From an uncultured Umboniibacter sp. (GTDB lineage: Bacteria > Pseudomonadota > Gammaproteobacteria > Pseudomonadales > DSM-25080), in NCBI RefSeq assembly GCF_947497555.1, contig NZ_CANMGY010000002.1, positions 303,080-367,079 of the forward strand: DNA of 64,000 nucleotides, written 5' to 3'. The notes under the pieces were generated by a model. The model did not search any database. It was not told the origin of the DNA and was given only the letters and a program-made list of their open reading frames with translations. The first letter of the stretch is position 1. Every line of letters starts with the position of its first letter. Made by a program: the position numbers and the translations under genes. Positions 17,623 through 25,580 of this stretch are shown piece by piece.

Positions 17623-18539
17623 TGCTTCGATTCTCCAGTTAGACTAATAAACAGCTCTTCTAAACGATTAGCTTTGTTACGCATTGACGAGACATCGAGG
17701 TTTAGTTTTGAGATTTCGCCGAATAATTTACTTAAGCCCTGAGATTTTTCTACATCCACCTCAAAGGAAGAGTCGTCAGTCCAACGAAGTTCGTAGCCGT
17801 CCACCGATGGTCGGTGCCCTGCCTCGCTAGCCAGGTCAAATACGAAAGTCTCCCGTTGAAGCCTTCCGAGTAGCGATTTAACGGTGGTATTTTCAACAAT
17901 GATACCGCGATCAATAATCGCGACATTACGGCAGAGACTTTCAGCCTCTTCAAGGTAATGAGTCGTTAAGATGATCGTTACGCCTTCGGCATTCACCTTC
18001 TGAAGGAATGCCCACATGCTGCGACGCAGTTCAATATCAACGCCCGCAGTCGGTTCATCCAGAATCAAGATACGCGGTTCATGAATAAGCGCCCTAGCAA
18101 TCATTAATCGGCGCTTCATACCACCAGATAAGTTACGAGCTACATCATCTCGCTTGTCCCAGAGCCCAAGCTCCTTAAGGTACTTTTCTGCTCTCGGTTT
18201 CGCGTCGGCCTCGCTAATACCGTAAAAACCCGCTTGAGTGATCAGAATGTTGTAGACCTTCTCAAAGACATTGAAATTGAATTCCTGAGGTACGACACCC
18301 AGAAATTGCTTAGCCTTGGCAAAGTCGTCATCAATATCCACGCCCATAATGGAAACGCTGCCCGTCGACTTACGCACTAGCGAACTTAACACGCCGATAG
18401 TCGTTGATTTACCGGCTCCATTCGGGCCGAGCAGCGCAAAGAAATCGCCCTGCTTTACTTCGAAGTCGATGCCCTTGAGAGCCTCGAAACCGTTTTCGTA
18501 GGTCTTTGTTAATTGTTTGATCGACAGCGCACTGGTCAT
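17619..18539 (-). CDS. yadG: ABC transporter ATP-binding protein (YadG-like)
   Basis: A 306-residue ATPase that energises the adjacent permease. It has Walker A GPNGAGKST near residue 38, the signature LSGGMKRRLMIARAL, Walker B ILILDEPTAGVD and the switch histidine in ILTTHYLEEAE. The order ATPase-permease matches E. coli yadG-yadH. It is the first gene of the probable yadG-yadH-queF operon. Confidence 0.92.
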   Translation of the reverse strand: MTSALSIKQLTKTYENGFEALKGIDFEVKQGDFFALLGPNGAGKSTTIGVLSSLVRKSTGSVSIMGVDIDDDFAKAKQFLGVVPQEFNFNVFEKVYNILITQAGFYGISEADAKPRAEKYLKELGLWDKRDDVARNLSGGMKRRLMIARALIHEPRILILDEPTAGVDIELRRSMWAFLQKVNAEGVTIILTTHYLEEAESLCRNVAIIDRGIIVENTTVKSLLGRLQRETFVFDLASEAGHRPSVDGYELRWTDDSSFEVDVEKSQGLSKLFGEISKLNLDVSSMRNKANRLEELFISLTGESKQ

Positions 18540-18673
18540 GTTTTATCCAACGGGTTTAGAAAAGCTTAAGTATACCGAGCATCGGCATTGCTGCAAAACT
18601 GGATTAACCGAAAGTGCTTCATATGTGGCGCTTTGGTCGTATTTTGGGGAATCACGTGTCGTTAAATCTTTAA

Positions 18674-19093
18674 TCAAGCATGACCATCCACTCGTCCACG
18701 CATTCGTTTGGTGGACGCGTGTTTCGTCTTACTATCCAATCGTTTTCGCTGCGAGGATTTAGTAGGTTTAGTCGCTTTGCGTGTCGGCACGACCTTAATC
18801 GCCTCTAGAATCAACTCTTTCAGGCGAAGTAGAGCATCTTCGCGGTTCTTTTCCTGAGTCCGATGTTGCTGTGCCTTAATGACGATGACGCCCTCTTTAC
18901 TAACACGACTATCGCGCAGTTTTAGTAGGCGTTGTTTATGGAACTCAGGGAGTGACGATGCCTTAATATCAAAACGGAGATGGATGGCGGAGTTAAGCTT
19001 GTTGACATTTTGTCCACCCGCACCCTGTGCGCGCATGGCATTAAATTCCAGCTCCGCACGGGGTATTTCCACGTTATTAGATAGGCGTAGCAT
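18674..19093 (-). CDS. arfB: alternative ribosome-rescue factor ArfB
   Basis: Peptidyl-tRNA hydrolase that rescues ribosomes stalled on truncated mRNA. The 139-residue protein has the release-factor GGQ motif at residues 26-28 (RAQGAGGQNVNK). A lysine/arginine-rich C-terminal tail follows (TRKATKPTKSSQRKRLDSKTKHASTKRMRGR), which in ArfB inserts into the mRNA tunnel. Length and tail match the family. It lies seven bases after the TPR gene and is probably cotranscribed. Confidence 0.95.
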   Translation of the reverse strand: MLRLSNNVEIPRAELEFNAMRAQGAGGQNVNKLNSAIHLRFDIKASSLPEFHKQRLLKLRDSRVSKEGVIVIKAQQHRTQEKNREDALLRLKELILEAIKVVPTRKATKPTKSSQRKRLDSKTKHASTKRMRGRVDGHA

Positions 19094-19100
19094 TTCTGTA

Positions 19101-19505
19101 TTACTTCAGGAAGGCACGAATGTCGGCATTAAGCTGCTTATCGGAGCTTCCCTTGGCACTGACCGCTGCAAATTTACACCGTTCGATCGCCTCTTCTTCA
19201 CGCCCCATTTCTCGTAATAACACGGCCCAATTGAAATTGATTGACGAGATATAATCGCGCGTCTCTAAGCGAGTAGCTACCTCAAGTGCGTGTTGGTAAC
19301 GAGCCAATGCCAACTCTGCATCTTCAGTGAAATCAGCAAGCGCCTCCCACTGAGCGGGGTGATCATTTTCGGAATCTTGATGCTTTTGGCATAACTCGTT
19401 TAGTTGCTCGAAGAGTCGTCCAAACAACTCTTCATCACCGTCATCTGCGGCTGCCATAAGTTGAACCGCATAGCCATGGATTTGTTTGTATAATCGCTCT
19501 TGCAT
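19101..19505 (-). CDS. TPR-like hypothetical protein
   Basis: A 134-residue acidic helical protein. The region from about residue 65 to 125 (ALARYQHALEVATRLETRDYISSINFNWAVLLREMGREEEAIERCKFA) fits two tetratricopeptide-like helix pairs, usual in protein-protein adaptor domains. No signal peptide is present, so it is probably cytosolic. It precedes arfB by seven bases. The partner is unknown. Confidence 0.72.
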   Translation of the reverse strand: MQERLYKQIHGYAVQLMAAADDGDEELFGRLFEQLNELCQKHQDSENDHPAQWEALADFTEDAELALARYQHALEVATRLETRDYISSINFNWAVLLREMGREEEAIERCKFAAVSAKGSSDKQLNADIRAFLK

Positions 19506-19534
19506 GATATTCGCCTAGGAAAAAACGCCATTGT

Positions 19535-19550
19535 ACTCCTCGCAAGGAGT
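19535..19550. repeat. short hairpin between genes
   Basis: ACTCCT-CGCA-AGGAGT forms a perfect 6-bp stem between the aldolase gene and the TPR gene. On the minus strand a run of six T follows nine bases later, further than in a classic terminator, so function is uncertain. Confidence 0.4.
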
Positions 19551-19581
19551 GACGTCTAACCAGCGAGAACACCTACATACT

Positions 19582-20319
19582 CTACAAATCATCAAAACCC
19601 GGATTATGTTGCGCCACCACTCTACGCATGGCCGCATATTCTCGTCGACCTAAGCCCGCCGAGCCAATTTGAGTCTCGAGTAGCTGCTCGGTTTTTTCAC
19701 CAATCTCAGCGCTAATAGGAATCACTTCTTGCCCGGTGGCATCGCAAGCTACTTGAATCTCGCAGGCGCGTTGAAGTGTCCAAGTGGCAATAAAGGCTTC
19801 TTCGATTGTTCCGCCAGCACTTAATAACCCATGATTGCGAAGAATCAATTGCGAGTGATGACCCAAACTGGCCACGAGTCGCTCTTTCTCACCATCGTTG
19901 ACGGTTAGCCCCTCAAAATCGTGATAGGCAACGCGATTGTAAAGCATTACCGAATAGAAGTTATCGTGACGTAAGCCGTTTTTGGAGCAGGCTACCGCCA
20001 AACCTTCGTTGGTGTGGAGGTGAGTGATACAGTGCAGATCGGGCCGCGCGGCATGCACCGCACTATGGATCACCATTCCCGCTGGATTAGCGTCGTATTC
20101 ACTATCGTCAATCTTGTTCCCTGTAATACCTACCTTCAACAGCGAGGATGCCGTTATTTCACTGTAATGTAAGCCATAGGGGTTGATTAGAAAGTGATTG
20201 GGAGTATCGGGAATCTTTACCGTTATATGGTTATAAATCAGCTCATCCCAACCAAGATGGGCGAAAATTCGATAGCAGGCTGCAAGCTCGATTCGCAACT
20301 TACGTTCAGTCTCAGTCAT
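19582..20319 (-). CDS. class II aldolase/adducin family protein
   Basis: A 245-residue zinc-dependent aldolase-fold protein. Metal-binding histidines are visible in ITHLHTNEG and in ILRNHGLLSAG; the N-terminal LGWDELIYNHITVKIP is also typical. Members cleave sugar phosphates or decarboxylate small acids, but the exact reaction cannot be read from the sequence. It overlaps the TauD-family dioxygenase upstream by four bases (ATGA), so the two enzymes probably act on one substrate path. Confidence 0.85.
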   Translation of the reverse strand: MTETERKLRIELAACYRIFAHLGWDELIYNHITVKIPDTPNHFLINPYGLHYSEITASSLLKVGITGNKIDDSEYDANPAGMVIHSAVHAARPDLHCITHLHTNEGLAVACSKNGLRHDNFYSVMLYNRVAYHDFEGLTVNDGEKERLVASLGHHSQLILRNHGLLSAGGTIEEAFIATWTLQRACEIQVACDATGQEVIPISAEIGEKTEQLLETQIGSAGLGRREYAAMRRVVAQHNPGFDDL

Positions 20320-21152
20320 AGCTCCATGGCCTCCAATGGTTCTCCCGCTAAGGTAATTCGATGCATCAGTCTGCGTTCACCCTGATAGTCGTTATCAGCA
20401 AAATGCCAAGTCATACGATTATCCCAGATAGCAATAGAACCGGGTTCCCAGTTAAATGAACAGGTGTAATCAGCTTGATCTACAAATTGATATAAATATT
20501 CCAATAAGGCAGAGGCTTCCGCTTTGTTCCAGCCCTCAATACCTAAAACGTGCCCTGGGTTTACGTAAAGCACTTCAGCTCCCGAAACGGGGTGACGGAT
20601 AATCACTGGATGCGTTGCTGAACCCACTTCCGATGAACCACTCAGTACCTCGGCCAGATCAGTTTGACTATAGAAACCATTCGGTCCATAGATGTGTTCA
20701 TTCGAGTGCACCGCTGTAAGCTGCGATAGCATTTTACGAAACCCCACCGATAAGCCGGCGCAGGCTCGGCCCAGGTGCGCAAAGCGAGTATTACCGCCAT
20801 TCGAAGGTAACTCACGAGCTACCAAAATAGACCCCAATGCGGGTTCAACATCGTAGGAATGATCGGTATGCCAGCCACCGCCAATGTTCATTTCCTGTTT
20901 CGCCTCTTTACGAACCTCGGCAATACTCGGAAATTTAGGGACGGGCTTAAAAAATTTATTATGAACAATCTCACCCAATGCATTGGCTAGATCAATATGG
21001 GCGCTCTCCGATAGTTGTTGCGCGCGAAAAAAAAGTACCCCGTATTCGGCAAGCAGCTTCTTAAGCTCTTGCGCTTCGTCTGCCGAAACATGGGCCAAAT
21101 CTATATTTGAGACCACCGCTCCGCAGCCCTTTGAATAAGGTTCTATATGCAT
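20316..21152 (-). CDS. TauD/TfdA-family Fe(II)/2-oxoglutarate dioxygenase
   Basis: A 278-residue non-haem iron dioxygenase. The facial triad is visible as H95 and D97 (GGGWHTDHSYD) and H250 (DNRMTWHFAD). R261/R265 in the following RRLMHRITL would bind 2-oxoglutarate. The start at 21152 is chosen because GGGAGG lies five bases upstream; the in-frame GTG at 21164 overlaps that ribosome binding site. Substrate unknown: taurine, aryloxyacids and modified amino acids are all known for the family. Coupled to the class II aldolase. Confidence 0.88.
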   Translation of the reverse strand: MHIEPYSKGCGAVVSNIDLAHVSADEAQELKKLLAEYGVLFFRAQQLSESAHIDLANALGEIVHNKFFKPVPKFPSIAEVRKEAKQEMNIGGGWHTDHSYDVEPALGSILVARELPSNGGNTRFAHLGRACAGLSVGFRKMLSQLTAVHSNEHIYGPNGFYSQTDLAEVLSGSSEVGSATHPVIIRHPVSGAEVLYVNPGHVLGIEGWNKAEASALLEYLYQFVDQADYTCSFNWEPGSIAIWDNRMTWHFADNDYQGERRLMHRITLAGEPLEAMEL

Positions 21153-21562
21153 TTTACCTCCCACTTTTCGTGGTTAATTATAGTTATCCTAGCAGCTTAA
21201 GCTTCTGCTTAAACACAAACTATCACCTAGGCGACATCTATATTTAGTGCCGAGGCCAATGTCCATGATCACCGTGTACGGCGGCTTCCCTCGGGTATCC
21301 GTGACTGAGATCACGTTTCGCTCTCGCTGGCTCCATGCATTACAGGGCTTTTGGTCTATTTGGCTCCATATCCGTCGTCCAACTGGCTCTATTCGCCCAT
21401 ACCCCGATACCGATAACATGACATGGCTGTATATAAAACAACCAATAAATAAAAGGAAGTGTTCGAAGGCGACTGCATTGAAGTAATCAGTGAAGGTAGG
21501 ACTGCGCGGTCTCTTGTAGTTAGAACCATTGGATTAACTATCATTGTTTTCAAGGGGGTCCC
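21153..21562. other. intergenic region upstream of the large exported hydrolase
   Basis: This gap of about 400 bases between divergent genes holds no supported coding region. A small inverted repeat TTAAGC-TTCT-GCTTAA lies at 21197-21212. An AAGGGGG ribosome binding site lies just before 21563. No promoter stands out. Confidence 0.5.
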
Positions 21563-24076
21563 ATGGACTTTAAGACACTATCACTACCACTTTCACTCTC
21601 ACTGAGCTTAAGTGTCAGCGCTGTGGTGCAAGCGCAAATCACCGAAGATTTTGAGGACGGCAACCTAGATGGCTGGCAGCTTGCCGGTACCGTTGCTATC
21701 AACAGTTTTAAAAGCATCGACAACTACTCAATGCGCCTCAAAGGCGGCGCTGTGGCGATTCGCGAGTTCCCCGCAGATGGCGATGTTAGCTTATCAATGG
21801 CTGCCGGTTCACTAGAAAACGGAAACGGCTGCGACGTGTACGTCTCAACCGATGGCGTGAATTGGGGAGCGCCAATTCTATCGCTTTCACCGGCTCAAGA
21901 TCGAGATGACTTCTACTCAGCGACCACTCAGACATCGGGCGGCAGTACCTTCGTCCGTTATGTGCAAGTTGGCTCAGCAGCAGATTATTGTTACGCCGAT
22001 AACATTAGCATTTCCGGTGGCGGCGCGCCCTCTCCTAACGCTGCGCTGGACGGCAATGGAGCCTTTGGTTCAGTCCAAGTAGGCGACAGCGCTGCTAGAA
22101 CCTTCACGCTGAGCAATACTGGCAACGCGGATTTAGCAGTAGGAGCCGTCACTGGCTACACAGCGCCATTTTCTATCACCGACGATACCTGTTCCAATAC
22201 TTCCGTTGGCGCGGATTCAAGCTGTAACCTAAGTATGAGCTTTACGCCGGTAGGCGCTGGCTCGGTAAACCAAACTCTATCCATAGCAACCAATGATGGC
22301 GAGCAAACACTGGCACTCTCGGGCTTTGGATCAGACACCACTACGCCGCCCCCTCCTAGTGGAGACCTGCACCAGTTTAGTGGCAGCGGTGATGTCGCTC
22401 GATCAGCCTTAACGCTCTCCGAGCTTCAGGGGTCAAATCTTGCTCTCAATGATTACTCGGCCTATTCACACGGTGTAACAGAGGCCAATGCCGACCAATC
22501 CAACGCCCGAGAACCAAGTAATAACTTCGAAGGTCGCCTGGTTATTAATGGCGGACAGAAAGTCGCACTGAACTTTGACGAGCGAACCTCTGGTAAGGCA
22601 CAAGCCGGACTCTATAGAGATCCTAGCAGCTTCCCCGGTTTCGATTTTGAGTTCGTACAATCGGGTTCCCACATCATTCCTAAAGATCGTGGGCTGATCG
22701 TTACGGGTCACGGAGATTGGAACCTTATCTTAGAGCCTGGACGTGTTTGGGACGAAAACAACGACAACGGCTTCAGCCGTGTTGCTATCCCATTCTCGTT
22801 ACAGGAGGTTCAAGCCAACTGTACCCATAATGGCATCATGAGTTTTGCCTTTAAGGATGATGGTTCCATTACCAACGTCGCTATTCAGGTTGGTGCCGAG
22901 ACTTGTCTCTACTTCCAGTATGACCTTTGGGGGCTCGCCGCAGCGGATTATCAAGCCCAGAGCGTCACCGGAGCGGCAACATTGATTAGTAATTACGAAT
23001 CTGAAGTTGCCAGCCGGATACCAACTCGTCCAATCTCGGATCTAGACGACGTTTACAGTGGTGTGATCAGTGCCAACATTGGCTCTGAACAGGCTTCATC
23101 TCCCACCACTCACGGGGTACTTGTGGATGGCGTCCACTACGCTGCCAGCTGCTCCACGCGCTATGGTGATTATCCCTTCTGTGAAGTGATGGGTCTACCC
23201 TCATACTCCACTGCAAAAACTGCGACAGCGGCCTTTTCTCATGCATTACTTTCTCAACAGTTTGGCGATAGCGCACGCTACATGAACATTGCCGAACAGG
23301 TTGCCGAGTGCCAAGACGGTATTAATGGCACCTCTTCAATTTGGAGTGACGTGACCGTTGAAAACGCGCTAGATATGGCGACGGGCAACTACCGCCTAGC
23401 GTCCTATGAAGGTGATGAGGGTAGCTCGAATGTACTCAATAACTTCTTCCTAGTGTTTACTCACGATCAGAAGATCAAACATGCCTGCGAGCGCTATATT
23501 CGCAAGGCAACTCCAAACAGTCACTTCTCGTATCACTCCTCGGACACCTACATCGCCGGTGTGGCCATGGATAATTACTACGCAAGTGGTGATCTGTTCG
23601 AGAAACTGGTGGAAGAAGTTTATAAGCCATTGAACTTGAGCCCAGCGACCTACACCACGGTTCGCACTCAGGGTTCGCCAGCAGATCCATTCTGGAGTCA
23701 TGGTATGACTTGGCACGCCGATGATATGATCAAGCTTGGTCAAGTTATCAACGATGGCGGTGTCATCAACGGCCAACAGGTGCTAGACCCAGCAATTATG
23801 GACGACATGTTGGTAAATGGCGGTGACCTGGGCATTGAGACCTACGGCAGTGAGTCGCGCTACCTCAACAGTGTATGGACCTACGATATGGGTCAGCGCG
23901 CTAGTCCACTATGTAGTGCCGGTTCTTGGGTCAGCTATATGTCAGGCTACGGCGGCATTGGGGTTGTGATGTTCCCGAATGGGGTTATCTATTACTATGT
24001 GAGTGACAGTAACGCCTTTGCATTCGGCAGTGCAGAAACCGAGCTGAATAAAATCGCTCCTATCTGCGGCAACTAA
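21563..24076 (+). CDS. large exported multidomain serine hydrolase (beta-lactamase-like)
   Basis: An 837-residue exported protein. A signal peptide ends near residue 24 (VQAQ). A lectin-like beta domain follows (EDFEDGNLDGWQ), then a choice-of-anchor-D/ASPM-like immunoglobulin domain from about 160 to 255, with a proline linker TPPPP. The C-terminal 400 residues resemble the class C beta-lactamase/esterase fold, with an SxxK-type motif in PSYSTAKTATA and a tyrosine motif YHSSDTYIAG. A penicillin-binding-like esterase or peptidase acting outside the cell is likely. It stands alone with its own terminator. Confidence 0.72.
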   Translation: MDFKTLSLPLSLSLSLSVSAVVQAQITEDFEDGNLDGWQLAGTVAINSFKSIDNYSMRLKGGAVAIREFPADGDVSLSMAAGSLENGNGCDVYVSTDGVNWGAPILSLSPAQDRDDFYSATTQTSGGSTFVRYVQVGSAADYCYADNISISGGGAPSPNAALDGNGAFGSVQVGDSAARTFTLSNTGNADLAVGAVTGYTAPFSITDDTCSNTSVGADSSCNLSMSFTPVGAGSVNQTLSIATNDGEQTLALSGFGSDTTTPPPPSGDLHQFSGSGDVARSALTLSELQGSNLALNDYSAYSHGVTEANADQSNAREPSNNFEGRLVINGGQKVALNFDERTSGKAQAGLYRDPSSFPGFDFEFVQSGSHIIPKDRGLIVTGHGDWNLILEPGRVWDENNDNGFSRVAIPFSLQEVQANCTHNGIMSFAFKDDGSITNVAIQVGAETCLYFQYDLWGLAAADYQAQSVTGAATLISNYESEVASRIPTRPISDLDDVYSGVISANIGSEQASSPTTHGVLVDGVHYAASCSTRYGDYPFCEVMGLPSYSTAKTATAAFSHALLSQQFGDSARYMNIAEQVAECQDGINGTSSIWSDVTVENALDMATGNYRLASYEGDEGSSNVLNNFFLVFTHDQKIKHACERYIRKATPNSHFSYHSSDTYIAGVAMDNYYASGDLFEKLVEEVYKPLNLSPATYTTVRTQGSPADPFWSHGMTWHADDMIKLGQVINDGGVINGQQVLDPAIMDDMLVNGGDLGIETYGSESRYLNSVWTYDMGQRASPLCSAGSWVSYMSGYGGIGVVMFPNGVIYYYVSDSNAFAFGSAETELNKIAPICGN

Positions 24077-24124
24077 AATCGTGATAGAAACAGGGTGACT
24101 CTTGATATTCACCTCAAATAAAGA

Positions 24125-24162
24125 AAGCGGTTAGTGATACATCACTAACCGCTTTTCTTTTA
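24125..24162 (+). terminator. rho-independent terminator of the exported hydrolase gene
   Basis: A perfect 15-bp inverted repeat (24125-24139 with 24142-24156) is followed by a T-rich tail (TTTTCTTTT). It lies 48 bases after the stop codon at 24076. The A-rich left flank means it could also end transcripts on the other strand, arriving from the thioesterase gene. Confidence 0.85.
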
Positions 24163-24194
24163 GCTAGGGCACTAAGTCTAGGGCAATCCAGCGT

Positions 24195-24599
24195 TCAGGA
24201 TTTCGCTAGCTGAAAGGAGGCTAAGCCCGCTTTTTGTTCTTCGTTCATGGGCTCACTGACTTGATTCTGGTAGTCAAAATGAACCATTACAGTACTCCCT
24301 TGCGCACAAATTTCCCCATGCTGAAGAACCTGCTGAGTTACTACGAAAGAGGAATTGCCGATTTTACTCACCCAAGTCTGAATTTCGACCGGATACTGAT
24401 AGTGAATTTGAGCGGTGTACTCAACCTCAATTTTGAGCACGATCAAACGCCATTCAGCAGGGTTTAAATCCGGGGTGAAGATACGAAACAGTGGCAACCG
24501 TGCTTTCTCAAACCATTTCGGCACTACCGTATTATTAATATGCCCTAGGGCATCAGTCTCAAAGAAGCTTGGTTCAATCGCTTCACGTAATAAACTCAT
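24195..24599 (-). CDS. acyl-CoA thioesterase (4HBT/YbgC-like hot-dog fold)
   Basis: A 134-residue single hot-dog domain. The catalytic aspartate of the 4-hydroxybenzoyl-CoA thioesterase family is D16 in ETDALGHINNTVVPKWFEKAR. The family core VEVEYTAQIHYQYPVEI-like strand (here KIEVEYTAQIHYQYPV) is present. The ATG at 24599 has AGGAAGG about nine bases upstream; the in-frame TTG at 24623 is less likely. It probably hydrolyses an acyl-CoA, with chain unknown. The GTPase gene lies 27 bases upstream on the same strand. Confidence 0.87.
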   Translation of the reverse strand: MSLLREAIEPSFFETDALGHINNTVVPKWFEKARLPLFRIFTPDLNPAEWRLIVLKIEVEYTAQIHYQYPVEIQTWVSKIGNSSFVVTQQVLQHGEICAQGSTVMVHFDYQNQVSEPMNEEQKAGLASFQLAKS

Positions 24600-24626
24600 T
24601 AATTCTGCCTTCCTATTGTTCAAACA

Positions 24627-25544
24627 CTAGCGTCGCTTACGCTGCTTCTTTTTCTGGTCCTTAGCTTCCGCTTCGGCCGCTAGTTTTGCTTCAACCTCAG
24701 CTTCTTCGGCTTCGGCCATCTGAGGGGTTTCTAAACTCAGCAATCCCAGCGTTGCGTCGCGGTATTCGGTTAGGAATATCTTCGCGATCTTTTCGAAATC
24801 AATCTGATTGCCTCGGCTAATACAGCCGCGTCGCTTACCCGCCTGCTCAAGGAAATCGATTTCATCGCGCGGTGTTTCAGCTAGCTCGTAGCGCTTAACC
24901 AAGGCCTCGGGATAGGCGCGTAACAGATATTCGGCTGCCCACGCGGCAATGTCGTCATTACTAACCGCGGTTTCTTTTATCGCGCCTGTGGTAGCAAGGC
25001 GATAGGCAGCGGCTTGGTTGTGAAATTTCCCCCAAAGAATTCCCGGTGTGTCCCAAAGGAACAAACCATCCGGTAAATTAATCTTTTGTTGTCCTTTAGT
25101 GACCGCCGGTTCGTTGCCCGTTTTAGCAATAATACGTTGAGCTAAAATATTAATAATGGTGGACTTACCCACGTTAGGGATGCCGGTAATCATGATATGA
25201 ATAGGACGGCCGCGCTCAAAGTTGTCAGCAAAGAGATTACGAATATCATGCAAGATTGCTCGAATTTGATCCGGCTTATGGCTCGTCACGGCCATCGATC
25301 TAACGGACTTATCCTGCTCGAAGTGGGCAATCCACTGCTTGGTAACCTCAGGGTCAGCAAGGTCACTCTTATTGAGTAATTTGATACAGGGCTTATCGCC
25401 TCGTAACTTTGTAATGACAGGATTAGCACTACTGTAAGGGATTCTTGCATCCAGCACTTCAATAATAAGATCTACGCTGGGTAGACGCTGCTTAATCTCT
25501 TTCGTGGCCTTATGCATGTGGCCGGGAAACCAGTTAATTGTCAT
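24627..25544 (-). CDS. rbgA: circularly permuted ribosome-assembly GTPase (YlqF/RbgA type)
   Basis: A 305-residue GTPase that in Bacillus matures the 50S subunit. It starts with the family hallmark INWFPGHMHKA. The G motifs appear in permuted order: G4 NKSD at 58-61, G1 GIPNVGKST at 121-129, G3 DTPG at 165-168. The C-terminal RNA-binding region ends in a charged E/A-rich helix and a KKKQRKRR tail. RbgA is best known from Firmicutes, but close relatives occur in several gammaproteobacteria. Confidence 0.88.
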   Translation of the reverse strand: MTINWFPGHMHKATKEIKQRLPSVDLIIEVLDARIPYSSANPVITKLRGDKPCIKLLNKSDLADPEVTKQWIAHFEQDKSVRSMAVTSHKPDQIRAILHDIRNLFADNFERGRPIHIMITGIPNVGKSTIINILAQRIIAKTGNEPAVTKGQQKINLPDGLFLWDTPGILWGKFHNQAAAYRLATTGAIKETAVSNDDIAAWAAEYLLRAYPEALVKRYELAETPRDEIDFLEQAGKRRGCISRGNQIDFEKIAKIFLTEYRDATLGLLSLETPQMAEAEEAEVEAKLAAEAEAKDQKKKQRKRR

Positions 25545-25580
25545 AGTGAATCCTTTGCGAATTGAGCGCAGTATAACGCA

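Noticed and set aside
21189-21486. Frames on both strands in the gap before the large exported hydrolase.
   Set aside because: No start signals and no recognisable protein pattern; they overlap each other in antisense.
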